From: GCA-002282575 sp964519885
GTDB taxonomy: Bacteria > Pseudomonadota > Gammaproteobacteria > Thiomicrospirales > Thiomicrospiraceae
Reading direction: 5' to 3'
DNA: 64,000 bases
Assembly (NCBI GenBank): GCA_964519885.1
Contig: CAZFLX010000002.1
Location: 1-64,000, forward strand
Shown: positions 7,472 to 16,562 of the stretch, piece after piece
How positions within the stretch are numbered: position 1 is the stretch's first letter
How the letters are laid out: each line of letters opens with the position of its first letter
Program-made: the position numbers and the translations under genes
The notes under the pieces: model-generated
Database searches by the model: none
Told to the model about the DNA's origin: nothing
What the model saw: the letters and a program-made list of their open reading frames with translations, nothing else

Positions 7472-9215
7472 GCTTGCTGGCTAATTCTTCCAGTTTAATC
7501 GGCTTGGTGGTGAAATCATCCATGCCACAAGCCAAGCATTTTTCTCGGTCGCCTTCTAGGGCATTAGCTGTTAAGCCAATAATGGGTGTGTGTGCAGACT
7601 TAGCTTGCTCTGACTGTCGAATCCGTTTGGTGGCTTCAAAACCATCTAATACAGGCATTTGACAGTCCATTAAAATGGCGTCGTAATGATTGGAACTTGC
7701 TTTATCGACAGCTTCTATGCCGTTTTCAGCAATATCGTAGGCATAACCAAATTTTTCTAGCAATTTTCCGGCAACCAATTGGTTGATTTTATTATCTTCA
7801 ACTAATAAAAGTTTTTTGCCTTCAACCGAGACAGGCGTATTGACTGTTGCGTGACTTGGTATGCTAATGGGTGAGTCGGTTTTGGTGAGCATAATGTCAA
7901 AAAAGAAACGACTGCCTTCACCCAGCGTTGACGCTAACTGCAGTTTTCCATGCATCAGTTCAATAATTTTTTTAGAAATGCTCAGTCCTAAGCCAGTTCC
8001 GCCAAATTGACGTGTCGTTGAACCATCGGCTTGGGTAAAGGCTTCAAACAAGCGTGCTTGCGCTGTCGCGCTAATGCCAATGCCAGTGTCTTGCACCGAA
8101 AAACGAACGCGGCATTGATTGCCTAATACGCCGACGAGTTTCACGCTGACATTCACTTCACCTTTTTCCGTGAACTTGAGTGCATTACCGACGAGATTAA
8201 TCAGCACTTGACGTAGACGATGTTCATCACCCAACAGCCAAGTAGGTAGCTTGTCATCTAAATGGTAACTTGCTTTTAGCTGTTTTTGTTCAAACTGACT
8301 TTGAAACATGCTATGTAAGTCGTGTATCAGTGCGGTCGGTGCAAAGGGAATAGATTCGAGCGTGAGTTTGCCGGCATCCATTTTGGAGAAGTCAAGAATG
8401 TCGTTAATTAACGAGAGCAAGACTTCGGCAGAGCGTCTGAGGGTGCTGACATAGTCTAGCTGCATTGCATCTAAATCTGTGTCGGCTAGCAAGGTTGCTA
8501 TGCCTATGACGCCATTAAGGGGTGTGCGGATTTCGTGACTCATGGTGGCTAAAAAGTTTGCCTTGGTTTCTGCGGCATCTTCAGCCAATTGTTTGGCGTT
8601 GCGCAGTTCTTCTTCCGCAGCTTTTTGCAGACTCATGTCTCTAAATGTGATGACATAGCCGGAAACCAGGTTGTCTTGTTTAATCGGCGATAGCGCAAAG
8701 GATACGGCTAACTTGCTGGCTGAATGATGACAGACTAAGGCGTTGTCATCCCTAAATCCCTGCGATTGGCTGAGCAGGTTGCTCAGTTGATCAGGGTTTT
8801 CGATGATGGTTTGATCGGTTTGGTGTAAGGTAAAAAAGTCGAGTAGATGGTGTGCGTTGGTTGGTAAGTCGTCAATAGCCAGTAGTTGTTGGGCGGTTGG
8901 GTTGGCGTAAAGAATCTTGCCCGCGGTATCTGTTTCTAACACCCCATCTGCCAAAGAAGTCAGAATGGAGAGGAGTTTATTTTTTTCCTGATTAATCGCC
9001 GATTCTGAGGAGCGTTTTAGGTTTTCGTAGAGCTTTTGCATTTCATTCGATGAAATGTTTAAGCTGCGTTCTAATACGTATCGCTCTTGGTCAGCCCCTT
9101 GATAAGCGTTGTTAATACGCGTTAACAGCGCTTGCCAAGCTTCCGCTGAAGGTGGTTGATTTTCGTCTGCACCAACACGCTTCAACTGACGCTTGAGGGT
9201 AGGGTGCAGATCCAT
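7437..9215 (-). CDS. Cytoplasmic hybrid sensor histidine kinase
   Basis: The ATG at 9215 overlaps the stop of the upstream FIST gene (TGATG), indicating translational coupling. The 592-residue protein has no membrane segment. In order it shows a coiled-coil-like region (about 40-80), a PAS domain (about 82-195, LADGVLETDTAGKILYANPT), a HisKA domain with FLATMSHEIRTPLNG (phospho-acceptor His227), an HATPase with N box (INLVGNALKFTEKGEV) and G boxes (DTGIGI, FGGTGLGLSI), and a receiver domain with ILMDCQMP (Asp517). It should autophosphorylate and pass the phosphate to its own receiver and then to an unlinked phosphotransfer partner; no HPt domain is seen. The likely input is the FIST protein encoded just upstream. 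Confidence 0.93.
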   Translation of the reverse strand: MDLHPTLKRQLKRVGADENQPPSAEAWQALLTRINNAYQGADQERYVLERSLNISSNEMQKLYENLKRSSESAINQEKNKLLSILTSLADGVLETDTAGKILYANPTAQQLLAIDDLPTNAHHLLDFFTLHQTDQTIIENPDQLSNLLSQSQGFRDDNALVCHHSASKLAVSFALSPIKQDNLVSGYVITFRDMSLQKAAEEELRNAKQLAEDAAETKANFLATMSHEIRTPLNGVIGIATLLADTDLDAMQLDYVSTLRRSAEVLLSLINDILDFSKMDAGKLTLESIPFAPTALIHDLHSMFQSQFEQKQLKASYHLDDKLPTWLLGDEHRLRQVLINLVGNALKFTEKGEVNVSVKLVGVLGNQCRVRFSVQDTGIGISATAQARLFEAFTQADGSTTRQFGGTGLGLSISKKIIELMHGKLQLASTLGEGSRFFFDIMLTKTDSPISIPSHATVNTPVSVEGKKLLLVEDNKINQLVAGKLLEKFGYAYDIAENGIEAVDKASSNHYDAILMDCQMPVLDGFEATKRIRQSEQAKSAHTPIIGLTANALEGDREKCLACGMDDFTTKPIKLEELASKLNYWCQAKTPE

Positions 9216-10333
9216 CAAACTGACTCAGTAATGACCGTTATGGTCATGGTTTGGTTGTGCAAGCGGCAGTTCAAGGCTCCGGTGGGTGATAGTTCACCGT
9301 AGGAATAAAAACCGACCTGTTGAATGTCTGCAGCGAGAATGTCGCGGGTGGCTTCAACTTCTTCGTCTATGCGTTCTTTTAAAATGATTTTCCGACCCAC
9401 ACAGGAAATCGCAATGGATAAACCACCCTGGGTAGTTTTATTTGACTGAAGGGTTTGCTCTGCGGCACCGGCTGCGCCATCAATCAATCGGTCGAAGTTG
9501 GCGCGCATCAACTGTGTGGTCATACCTTGAGGTACATCCCCAGCAAAAATTAACGACTGGTCTGCTTCATTAATGCCCAGTAGCGTGCGTACAATGGGTT
9601 CTTCTTGATCAGCAACTTTTAACGCCAAGGGGAACATTAATCCCGATGCGGGCAGGTCAACCACCAACTCACCCAAATATTCTTTATAAAGGGCTAAAGC
9701 GGGTTGATCGTCTAATTCGTAAACAATGTTGTTGGTGGATTTGGTGACCAGTCTTTCTGGACCAAATAAATCCCAGCCACCTTTAGAACCAAAGCTAACC
9801 TTAACAGCATCACCATAAAAACCAACCGCCGTGACCTTGCGCTGCTGAGGTTGGCCATCAACGAGTGTCCAAGTATCACCAAAATTGGCACCATCGGCGG
9901 CCAAGCCACCGGTAATAATCACTTTGCTGTCTAGACCACTGATTAATCCGTCCACCAATTCCGAGCCATTGATGGTTAAGCCATCGCTGAGCACCAATAC
10001 GGCTGACAAGCTAGGGTGGTTTAATTGTTCAGCTAAGAGCTGACCGGCATTGTTACTGACATCTGTCGATGCAAAACGCAATGAGGTTTGTTCAAAGGCA
10101 ACGACCGCACAGCTGATGCTCTCATCGTCAACCATGTCATCAAAAATTTCACCCGCTGTCGAACATCCGGCAATAATGCTATGCGGATAGGTGTGTTTGA
10201 GTTGTTGCCAAATATCATCATGCGTTTGATAGCTTTTGGCAGCAAAAACAAGTACCAATGTTTGTGCTGAGTCGACCGCAGGAAGTGGCTGGCTCCACTG
10301 GTTGTTTTTATAATAAAGGGTGGTGGTCTTCAT
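9215..10333 (-). CDS. FIST-domain signal transduction protein
   Basis: This 372-residue soluble protein has both FIST_N (about 20-215; AGCSTAGEI, ITGGLAADG) and FIST_C (about 215-355; LALYKEYLG, MFPLAL, EPIVRTLLGI, SCVGRKIILKER) domains. FIST proteins are predicted sensors for small ligands, perhaps amino acids, and are usually paired with histidine kinases or methyl-accepting proteins. Here the stop codon overlaps the start of a hybrid histidine kinase, a strong sign that the two form one sensing module. AGGATA sits about 9 bases before the ATG. The ligand is unknown. Confidence 0.9.
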   Translation of the reverse strand: MKTTTLYYKNNQWSQPLPAVDSAQTLVLVFAAKSYQTHDDIWQQLKHTYPHSIIAGCSTAGEIFDDMVDDESISCAVVAFEQTSLRFASTDVSNNAGQLLAEQLNHPSLSAVLVLSDGLTINGSELVDGLISGLDSKVIITGGLAADGANFGDTWTLVDGQPQQRKVTAVGFYGDAVKVSFGSKGGWDLFGPERLVTKSTNNIVYELDDQPALALYKEYLGELVVDLPASGLMFPLALKVADQEEPIVRTLLGINEADQSLIFAGDVPQGMTTQLMRANFDRLIDGAAGAAEQTLQSNKTTQGGLSIAISCVGRKIILKERIDEEVEATRDILAADIQQVGFYSYGELSPTGALNCRLHNQTMTITVITESV

Positions 10334-10385
10334 TAACAGAATATCCTATTAGTTTTAACGCTAGCATAGCAGTAACAGCTTTTAA

Positions 10386-11381
10386 TTACACCAGTCCCAT
10401 GGCATTTTTTACCTGTGTTAGCGTGCGATTGGCTCTTTCTCGTGCTTTATCCGCACCTTGCTTCATAATGCGAGCCAATTCGGTTTCATCATCGCGCAAT
10501 CGGTGAAACTCTGTTTGGATGGGTTCAAGCAGTGCCACAATGGCTTCACCCGTATCGGTTTTTAAGTGACCATAGCCTTTGCCTTCATAAGCCAGCTCCA
10601 GTTCAGAAATAGATTTTCCGCTGGCACCAGATAACAAGGTGAGTAGGTTGCTCACGCCTGGTTTGTTGTCACGGTCATAACGAATACGGGTGTCTGTGTC
10701 GGTCACCGCACGTTTGACTTTTTTTAGAATGGTTTTTGGGTCATCTAATAAGGCAATGTAATTACCGCTATTGTCATCCGATTTAGACATTTTTTTCTCA
10801 GGTTCTAACAGGCTCATGATACGACCACCGGCTTCGGTGCTGGGAATATAGGGTTCTGGTACGGTGAATAGTGGACCGTAGGCATTGTTCATGCGATGAG
10901 CCAAATCGCGGGCGAGTTCTAAATGTTGTTTTTGGTCAGCCCCTACCGGTACCGCTTTGGTTTGATACAGCAGAATGTCCGCCGCCATCAGTACCGGATA
11001 AGAAAAAAGCCCCAAATTGATGTTGTCGGTATGTTTAGCAATCTTGTCTTTATACTGTGTCATGCGTTCCAGTTCACCCATATAGGTGTGACACGACAGT
11101 AACCACATCAGTTCGCTGTGTTCAGGTACATCGGATTGGGCAAAAATAATGCTTTTTTCAGGGTCAATGCCGCAAGCCATGTAGGCAGCAACAAAATCTA
11201 AGCTGCGCTTTTTTAATTCGGCTGGGTTTTGGCGCACGGTAATCGCATGAAGGTTTACCAAAGAAAACAGGCAGTTAAAGTCTTCTTGCATACGCAACCA
11301 GTTTTTGACAGCACCAAAGTAATGACCAATATTGAGTTGTCCGGAAGGTTGAATGCCAGAAAAGAGCGTATCGCGAGCCAT
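10386..11381 (-). CDS. trpS: Tryptophanyl-tRNA synthetase
   Basis: This class I aminoacyl-tRNA synthetase charges tRNA-Trp. The 331-residue length is typical of the short bacterial form. The HIGH-type motif appears as PSGQLNIGHYFGA near residues 12-24, and the KMSKS loop is intact as KKMSKSDDN near residue 195. An AGGAC ribosome site precedes the ATG. The gene is divergent from trpB, about 170 bp away. The facing promoters place tryptophan synthesis and tryptophan charging next to each other, but no leader peptide or trp attenuator is apparent in the gap. Confidence 0.97.
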   Translation of the reverse strand: MARDTLFSGIQPSGQLNIGHYFGAVKNWLRMQEDFNCLFSLVNLHAITVRQNPAELKKRSLDFVAAYMACGIDPEKSIIFAQSDVPEHSELMWLLSCHTYMGELERMTQYKDKIAKHTDNINLGLFSYPVLMAADILLYQTKAVPVGADQKQHLELARDLAHRMNNAYGPLFTVPEPYIPSTEAGGRIMSLLEPEKKMSKSDDNSGNYIALLDDPKTILKKVKRAVTDTDTRIRYDRDNKPGVSNLLTLLSGASGKSISELELAYEGKGYGHLKTDTGEAIVALLEPIQTEFHRLRDDETELARIMKQGADKARERANRTLTQVKNAMGLV

Positions 11382-11471
11382 AACTGTGTCCTAAATACCA
11401 TTAAAAACAAAACAACATTTTAGCCGATCACGAGCAGTCTGTGCGTGTTTGCTGGTGCAAAATGCAAGCCA

Positions 11472-11480
11472 TGCTATAAT
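11472..11480 (+). promoter_or_regulatory. Extended -10 promoter for the trpB operon
   Basis: TGCTATAAT at 11472-11480 is a consensus extended -10 element. No good -35 lies at 17 bp, though TTGCTG sits 20 bp upstream (11449-11454). It would give an untranslated leader of about 65-70 bases before trpB. Confidence 0.6.
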
Positions 11481-11554
11481 AGAAAAATGGAATAATTGTG
11501 TTTGAGTTCACGTTTGTTGAGCCATGTTGCACCACTTTTTAAGGATGTTTAAGA

Positions 11555-12754
11555 ATGGATTACACCCAATACCCAGATGCACGGGGTCATTTTGGACCCT
11601 ATGGTGGCATTTTTGCTCCAGAAACGCTGATGCAACCCTTGGCAGAGTTGACTGAGGCCTATGCTAAGTATCGTGTTGATCCTAGTTTTTTAGCCGAATT
11701 TGAAGCGGATTTGCAGCATTATGTTGGTCGCCCGACGCCTTTGTATCATGCGCAACGCTTGAGTGCGCATTTGGGTGGCGCACAAATTCATTTCAAGCGT
11801 GAAGATTTAAATCATACCGGTGCGCACAAAATTAATAACACCATTGGGCAAGCTATGTTGGCGAAACGCATGGGTAAAACGCGCATTATTGCCGAAACCG
11901 GTGCCGGTCAGCATGGGGTTGCCAGTGCAACGGTAGCAGCACGTATGGGGTTAGAGTGTGTGGTTTACATGGGTGCGGAAGACGTAGCACGTCAAGCTCC
12001 TAACGTAGCCCGTATGAAAATGCTCGGTGCAACGGTTGTCGCGGTCGAGTCGGGAACGAAAACCCTTAAAGATGCTTTGAATGAAGCCATGCGTGATTGG
12101 GTAACCAATGTCGATAACACCTACTACATTATTGGTACGGTAGCCGGTCCTCATCCTTATCCGATGCTGGTGCGCGATTTCCAATCGGTGATTGGTCGCG
12201 AAACCAAACAGCAGTCTTTGAAGCAGTTGGGGCGATTACCCGATGCTATTGTTGCTTGTGTTGGTGGCGGTTCTAATGCTATGGGCTTATTTTACGATTT
12301 CTTGAATGATGATGGTGTTGCCATTTATGGTGTCGAAGCGGGTGGGGATGGTGTCGAAACAGGGCGTCATGCGGCGCCATTGTGTGCGGGTCGTCCAGGC
12401 GTGTTACACGGTAATCGTACCTATTTGATGCAAGATGACAATGGTCAGATCACCGGAACCCATTCCATTTCGGCTGGCTTGGATTATCCCGGAGTAGGAC
12501 CTGAGCTGTCTTTCTTAAAAGATACCGGTCGTGCTAACTTTGTCGCCATTACCGATGATGAAGCCATGGAAGGTTTCCGCATGATGACGCGCATGGAAGG
12601 CATTATTCCAGCGTTAGAAACCAGTCATGCCATTGCTTACGCGGCTAAATTAGCACCAGAGTTATCCAAACATCAACACATCGTGGTGAACTTGTCGGGT
12701 CGTGGCGATAAGGATATGAATACCATTGCACGCATTGAAGGATGGACACTATGA
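11555..12754 (+). CDS. trpB: Tryptophan synthase beta chain
   Basis: TrpB condenses indole with L-serine to form tryptophan, using pyridoxal phosphate, in an alpha2beta2 complex with TrpA. The 399-residue sequence has the PLP lysine in HTGAHKINNT (Lys92), GAGQHGVA for the substrate carboxylate, the phosphate-binding GGGSNAMG, and LSGRGDKD near the end. TrpA follows with an ATGA stop/start overlap, and AccD/FolC come after it, a common proteobacterial trpBA-accD-folC order. No trpF precedes it: the neighbour is a divergent trpS. Confidence 0.98.
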   Translation: MDYTQYPDARGHFGPYGGIFAPETLMQPLAELTEAYAKYRVDPSFLAEFEADLQHYVGRPTPLYHAQRLSAHLGGAQIHFKREDLNHTGAHKINNTIGQAMLAKRMGKTRIIAETGAGQHGVASATVAARMGLECVVYMGAEDVARQAPNVARMKMLGATVVAVESGTKTLKDALNEAMRDWVTNVDNTYYIIGTVAGPHPYPMLVRDFQSVIGRETKQQSLKQLGRLPDAIVACVGGGSNAMGLFYDFLNDDGVAIYGVEAGGDGVETGRHAAPLCAGRPGVLHGNRTYLMQDDNGQITGTHSISAGLDYPGVGPELSFLKDTGRANFVAITDDEAMEGFRMMTRMEGIIPALETSHAIAYAAKLAPELSKHQHIVVNLSGRGDKDMNTIARIEGWTL

Positions 12755-13557
12755 ATCGTTTAGAGGTTGTTTTTGCGGATACCCGCGCCCACAATCGTGC
12801 GGCATTAATTCCTTATGTTACGGCAGGTGATCCATCTCCTTTATTGACTGTGCCCTTAATGCACACGCTAGTGGATGCCGGTGCCGATGTGATTGAGCTG
12901 GGTGTGCCTTTTTCCGACCCTATGGCGGACGGTCCCGTCATTCAGCGCGCTACCGAACGTGCCCTAACTTATAACGTGACCCTGCGCAATGTGTTAGAAA
13001 TGGTGATGGATTTTCGTCGCCAAAACCAGCATACGCCCGTGGTGCTGATGGGCTACGCCAATCCGATTGAGGCGATGGGTATCGCACAGTTCGCGCGGGA
13101 AGCTGCCAGTGCGGGGGTTGATGGTGTACTAACCGTGGATTATCCCGCCGAAGAAGCACAACCCATTACCGATGCCTTAGCAGAAGTAGGCTTGGCGAAT
13201 ATTTTCTTGGTTTCACCGACCACCCCTTACGCGCGTGAGCAAGCTATGCTTAAGCAAGCCAGTGGCTTCATTTATTATGTTTCTTTGCGTGGCGTGACTG
13301 GTGCGGCTTTGTCTGATTTGGCTGAAGTTAAGGCGAAGGTAGAGGAATTAAAAGCGCAAAGCAGTTTGCCAGTCGGTGTCGGCTTTGGTATTCGTGATGC
13401 CGAAACGGCGGAAAAAATGTCGGGTTTTGCCGATGCGGTGGTGATTGGTAGTGCGCTGATTTCGGCCATGGAAGCTGTGGCAGATCAGGGTGATGCAGCT
13501 GTATTGGCAGCTGCTTATGGTTTATTAGCACCGATTCGTGCGGTGTTACAGCGCTGA
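12751..13557 (+). CDS. trpA: Tryptophan synthase alpha chain
   Basis: TrpA cleaves indole-3-glycerol phosphate to indole, which is channelled to TrpB. The start at 12751 overlaps the trpB stop (ATGA) and is preferred to the ATG at 12742. The 268-residue TIM barrel has the catalytic glutamate in DVIELGVPFSDPMADGP and the catalytic aspartate in GVDGVLTVDYP. Phosphate binding is by GVGFGIR and VVIGSALI. Its length and motifs are ordinary for the family. Confidence 0.97.
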   Translation: MNRLEVVFADTRAHNRAALIPYVTAGDPSPLLTVPLMHTLVDAGADVIELGVPFSDPMADGPVIQRATERALTYNVTLRNVLEMVMDFRRQNQHTPVVLMGYANPIEAMGIAQFAREAASAGVDGVLTVDYPAEEAQPITDALAEVGLANIFLVSPTTPYAREQAMLKQASGFIYYVSLRGVTGAALSDLAEVKAKVEELKAQSSLPVGVGFGIRDAETAEKMSGFADAVVIGSALISAMEAVADQGDAAVLAAAYGLLAPIRAVLQR

Positions 13558-13588
13558 TAGATGGCGCTCTGAGCAGATAGGAAAAAAT

Positions 13589-14470
13589 ATGGCAAATTGG
13601 CTCGATAAATTAGAAAACAAACTTACGTCTATTATCCGTCGCACGGGCGAGCAACGATCTAGCGTGCCCGAGGGTAAGTGGATTAAATGTCCTGGCATGG
13701 AAGCTCCCGTGTATCATGCCGAAATCGAACGCAACTGCCATGTTTGCCCTAATGGCTCACATTTGCGCATTGGTGCGCGTCGTCGTTTAGCCATTTTTCT
13801 CGATACCGCTTCGGGCGTGGAAATTGCTGCCAATGTGGCACCTGTCGATGCGCTGAAATTCAAAGATCAAAAAAACTATAAAGATCGTGTTAGAGATGCA
13901 CAACACAAAACGGGCGAAAAAGATGCCTTGATTGTGGAACGTGGCACTCTGCACGGTATGCCAGTCGTGGTTGCTGCCTTCGAGTTCGATTTCATGGGCG
14001 GTTCGATGGGATCGGTTGTCGGTGAAAAATTTGTGCGTGGTGTGAATGAAGCCATTGCGCATAATTGTCCCTTCATCTGCTTTTCGGCCAGTGGTGGTGC
14101 GCGTATGCAAGAAGCCTTGTTTTCGTTGATGCAAATGGCGAAAACATCTGCCGCACTGGGACAATTGCGCGCGCGCAAACTACCGTTTGTGTCGGTGTTA
14201 ACTGACCCAACTATGGGAGGGGTTTCAGCATCCTTTGCCATGCTAGGTGATTTGAATATTGCCGAACCTAATGCGTTGATTGGTTTTGCAGGTCCACGTG
14301 TGATTGAACAGACGGTGCGTGAAAAATTACCGGAAGGTTTCCAACGCAGTGAGTTTTTACAAGCCCACGGCGCGATTGATGCCATTGTTGATCGTCGGGA
14401 AATGCGTGATGTGCTAGCATCTAAGCTGGCCATTTTAATGAAACAGGCACAGCCTCGTAAAGTTAGCTAA
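13589..14470 (+). CDS. accD: Acetyl-CoA carboxylase carboxyltransferase beta subunit, atypical zinc ribbon
   Basis: AccD with AccA transfers carboxyl from biotin to acetyl-CoA, making malonyl-CoA for fatty-acid synthesis. The ATG at 13589 follows AGGAAAAAAT and gives 293 residues (MANWLDKLENKL). The crotonase-like core is normal (GSMGSVVGEKF, ASGGARMQEALFSLMQM, PTMGGVSASFA, LIGFAGPRVIEQT). The N-terminal C4 zinc ribbon is not: Cys34 and Cys53 are in the standard places, but the second and fourth ligand positions are Met37 (KCPGME) and Gly56 (CPNGSH). An extra Cys50 lies at NCHVC. The family normally has CxxC-x15-CxxC. Zinc or nucleic-acid binding may be altered. The stop overlaps the folC start (TAATG). 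Confidence 0.95.
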   Translation: MANWLDKLENKLTSIIRRTGEQRSSVPEGKWIKCPGMEAPVYHAEIERNCHVCPNGSHLRIGARRRLAIFLDTASGVEIAANVAPVDALKFKDQKNYKDRVRDAQHKTGEKDALIVERGTLHGMPVVVAAFEFDFMGGSMGSVVGEKFVRGVNEAIAHNCPFICFSASGGARMQEALFSLMQMAKTSAALGQLRARKLPFVSVLTDPTMGGVSASFAMLGDLNIAEPNALIGFAGPRVIEQTVREKLPEGFQRSEFLQAHGAIDAIVDRREMRDVLASKLAILMKQAQPRKVS

Positions 14471-15762
14471 TGTTGCCCAATTGGACGCTTAATGATTGGT
14501 TGACTTTCCAAGAGCAACAGCATAGTCAAGCGATTGATCTGGGTCTGGATCGTGTGCGCGACATGGCGCAACGCTTGGGTTTGTTGTCACCTCAAGCCCT
14601 AACCATTACGGTCGCAGGAACTAATGGTAAGGGTTCTTCAACTGCCACCTTGTCGGCGATTTATACCGCAGCGGGTTATCGTACAGGCTGGTATTCATCC
14701 CCGCATTTATTAGTTTATAACGAACGCATTTGCATTGATAATCAGCCAGTGAGCGATGCTTTATTGTTACAGGCATTTCACGCCATTTATGCGCAGCTTC
14801 ATGGGTTAACGCTGAGCTATTTTGAATGGGGAACATTGGCGGCGCTATGGTTGTTCAAGCAACAAGATTGTCAGGTGCAGGTGCTTGAAGTTGGTTTGGG
14901 TGGTCGTTTAGATGCGGTTAATGTGATTGATGCGGATGCTGCGTTAATCACGCCGATTGATTTGGATCATCAAGCTTGGTTGGGTAACGATCGTGCCACC
15001 ATCGCGAAAGAAAAAGCGGGTATTTTGCGCCCTAACCAAATCGCTGTTTGCTCTGACCCCAATCCTGAACAAAGTTTGTTAGCCGTTGCAGATCACTTGG
15101 GCGTAACGTTGGCGCTGGTGTCGAAAGACTATCAATTCCAGCGCTTAGATGCGCAAAGTTGGCAATGGCAAAGTAAGGATAAGGTGCTTATCCTGCCACA
15201 ACCCAAGCTGTTGGGTGAGTTTCAGTTGTCCAATATTTCAGGCGTGATTATGTTGGTGCAGCGTTTACAATCTAAGCTGTCTGTGAGCGAGACTCAGTTA
15301 GCGCAAGGCTTGGTAAGTATTAATCTGGTCGGAAGATTGGATTATCGGGTTTTGGATCAATGTCATTGGCTGTTTGATGTCGCTCATAACCCTCAATCGA
15401 TTCGTGCGCTGGCAAATTATTGTGCAACGCAACTCAAACAAACGCCTATTAGTTTAGTTTTCAGTGCGTTGGCAGATAAAGATATTGCGCAGATGGTTAA
15501 ACAATTGTCGCCTTATATTCAGCGTTGGTTCGTTGCTGTTTTACTCAGTCCAAGGGCGGCGAGCCATGAACAATTAGTCGCAGCATTAGCGCCACTTCCA
15601 GTCGATCAGGTGGTGTGGTGTGATAGTATTGAACAGGCCTTTGAGCAAGCGCAACAACAACCTGAATCGGTGTTACGCTTGGTAACAGGATCCTTTGTCA
15701 CGGTTGAACAGGGTTTGCGTTGGTGGCAACAGCAGGTGGAACATGAAAGCCAGTCTGAATGA
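14470..15762 (+). CDS. folC: Bifunctional folylpolyglutamate synthase / dihydrofolate synthase
   Basis: FolC adds glutamate to dihydropteroate and then further glutamates to reduced folates. The 430-residue protein has the ATP P-loop VAGTNGKGSSTATL, the SSPHL loop, LEVGLGGRLDAVNV, a Mur-ligase-type metal segment (PIDLDHQAWLG, AKEKAGI) and DVAHNPQS in the C-terminal domain. It starts within the accD stop codon, so the two are probably co-translated. It ends 20 bases inside the following SPOR gene. Confidence 0.96.
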   Translation: MLPNWTLNDWLTFQEQQHSQAIDLGLDRVRDMAQRLGLLSPQALTITVAGTNGKGSSTATLSAIYTAAGYRTGWYSSPHLLVYNERICIDNQPVSDALLLQAFHAIYAQLHGLTLSYFEWGTLAALWLFKQQDCQVQVLEVGLGGRLDAVNVIDADAALITPIDLDHQAWLGNDRATIAKEKAGILRPNQIAVCSDPNPEQSLLAVADHLGVTLALVSKDYQFQRLDAQSWQWQSKDKVLILPQPKLLGEFQLSNISGVIMLVQRLQSKLSVSETQLAQGLVSINLVGRLDYRVLDQCHWLFDVAHNPQSIRALANYCATQLKQTPISLVFSALADKDIAQMVKQLSPYIQRWFVAVLLSPRAASHEQLVAALAPLPVDQVVWCDSIEQAFEQAQQQPESVLRLVTGSFVTVEQGLRWWQQQVEHESQSE

Positions 15763-16390
15763 GGTTGATCCACTCAGAATTCGCATGATTGGTGCGATTT
15801 TTTGGGCGGTTTTATTGGTGTATTTGATCCCGCAATGGTTTCAACATCCGGTAGAGTTTTCGCCTGATGGCATGAAACCATCGGGTGTTGTGGTAGCGGC
15901 TGCGGATGCAGCGGCATCATCCTCTGTTAATAACCATGACACAACGCAAGCCACCAGTTCATCAGATCAGCGTTCAGAGTTGTATATTGATAAACCCCTA
16001 ACCACCACACCGCCACCGGCAGATCCGGCTCGTGTTGAAGCCTTAAATCAACCCCTGAGTATCAAAGAAGCACAGGTTGATCAACAGGGACGTTTGAGTG
16101 TCGCCTCGGCTGAGAGACGCTTAGCCATGAGTCCGGCACCAGCAACCTCGGCAGATGGTCGTTATTGGGTACAAATTGCCACCTATCAGCTTGAACATAT
16201 TGCACTCGAAACGCAACAGAAAATTCGTGCGCAAGGATTTGTCGGACGTATCAGTTCGGCTAAAAATAAAAAAGGTAACACCGTTTATTTGTTGCGTGTA
16301 GGGCCTTACAAGTCGCAAGCCGATGCCAATCAAGCCAAAGCCATTGTTGATGCGGCACTCAAAACCAAGTCAATGGTGTTGAAGAAGTAA
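15743..16390 (+). CDS. SPOR-domain inner-membrane protein (DedD-like)
   Basis: The start at 15743 lies inside the end of folC and gives 215 residues with one N-terminal membrane segment (about 14-30, IGAIFWAVLLVYLIPQWF). A Ser/Ala/Pro-rich periplasmic linker follows, then a C-terminal SPOR domain (about 140-215, RYWVQIATYQ to YLLRVGPYKSQADA). SPOR domains bind denuded glycan strands at the division septum, and the folC-SPOR-purF position matches E. coli dedD. The usual gene between this one and purF, cvpA, is missing here and replaced by a duplicated purF leader. The ribosome site is weak, suggesting coupling to folC. Confidence 0.85.
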   Translation: MKASLNEVDPLRIRMIGAIFWAVLLVYLIPQWFQHPVEFSPDGMKPSGVVVAAADAAASSSVNNHDTTQATSSSDQRSELYIDKPLTTTPPPADPARVEALNQPLSIKEAQVDQQGRLSVASAERRLAMSPAPATSADGRYWVQIATYQLEHIALETQQKIRAQGFVGRISSAKNKKGNTVYLLRVGPYKSQADANQAKAIVDAALKTKSMVLKK

Positions 16391-16399
16391 GCATCACTA

Positions 16400-16534
16400 A
16401 AAATAAATTTCCGTAATCTGTTTGTCATCTAACGCCAGTGTGGGTTAGTAATCACTCCCAATTTGATTGCGGAAAATTGCTTCTTATGTGCGGTCGTAAC
16501 ATCAACAGTCGGTATCCTTTCGGTTAATGGTGAC
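16400..16534 (+). repeat. Degenerate upstream copy of the purF leader and first codons
   Basis: Bases 16400-16444 are identical to 16563-16607 (45 bp). An ATGTGCGGT start at 16486 matches the purF start at 16650, and a 26-bp block, 16509-16534, is identical to 16663-16688. The upstream copy carries an extra 10 bp after its third codon, so the frame ends after 13 codons (MCGRNINSRYPFG). Its -10 region reads GTTAGT instead of GATAAT, so its promoter has probably decayed. Confidence 0.85.
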
Positions 16535-16562
16535 CTTGAGTGAGTCAGTTTTTCAATAGTCG

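Noticed and set aside
11382..11554. trp attenuator between trpS and trpB
   Set aside because: No Trp-rich leader peptide or pair of competing hairpins with a T-run is visible; only an extended -10 promoter was supported.
13876..14433. 185-codon minus-strand open frame inside accD
   Set aside because: accD is unambiguous on the plus strand in this stretch, and the antisense product shows no recognisable family.
16486..16527. Small gene starting ATGTGCGGT upstream of purF
   Set aside because: It is better explained as a decayed duplicate of the purF start than as an independent gene; it encodes only 13 residues.
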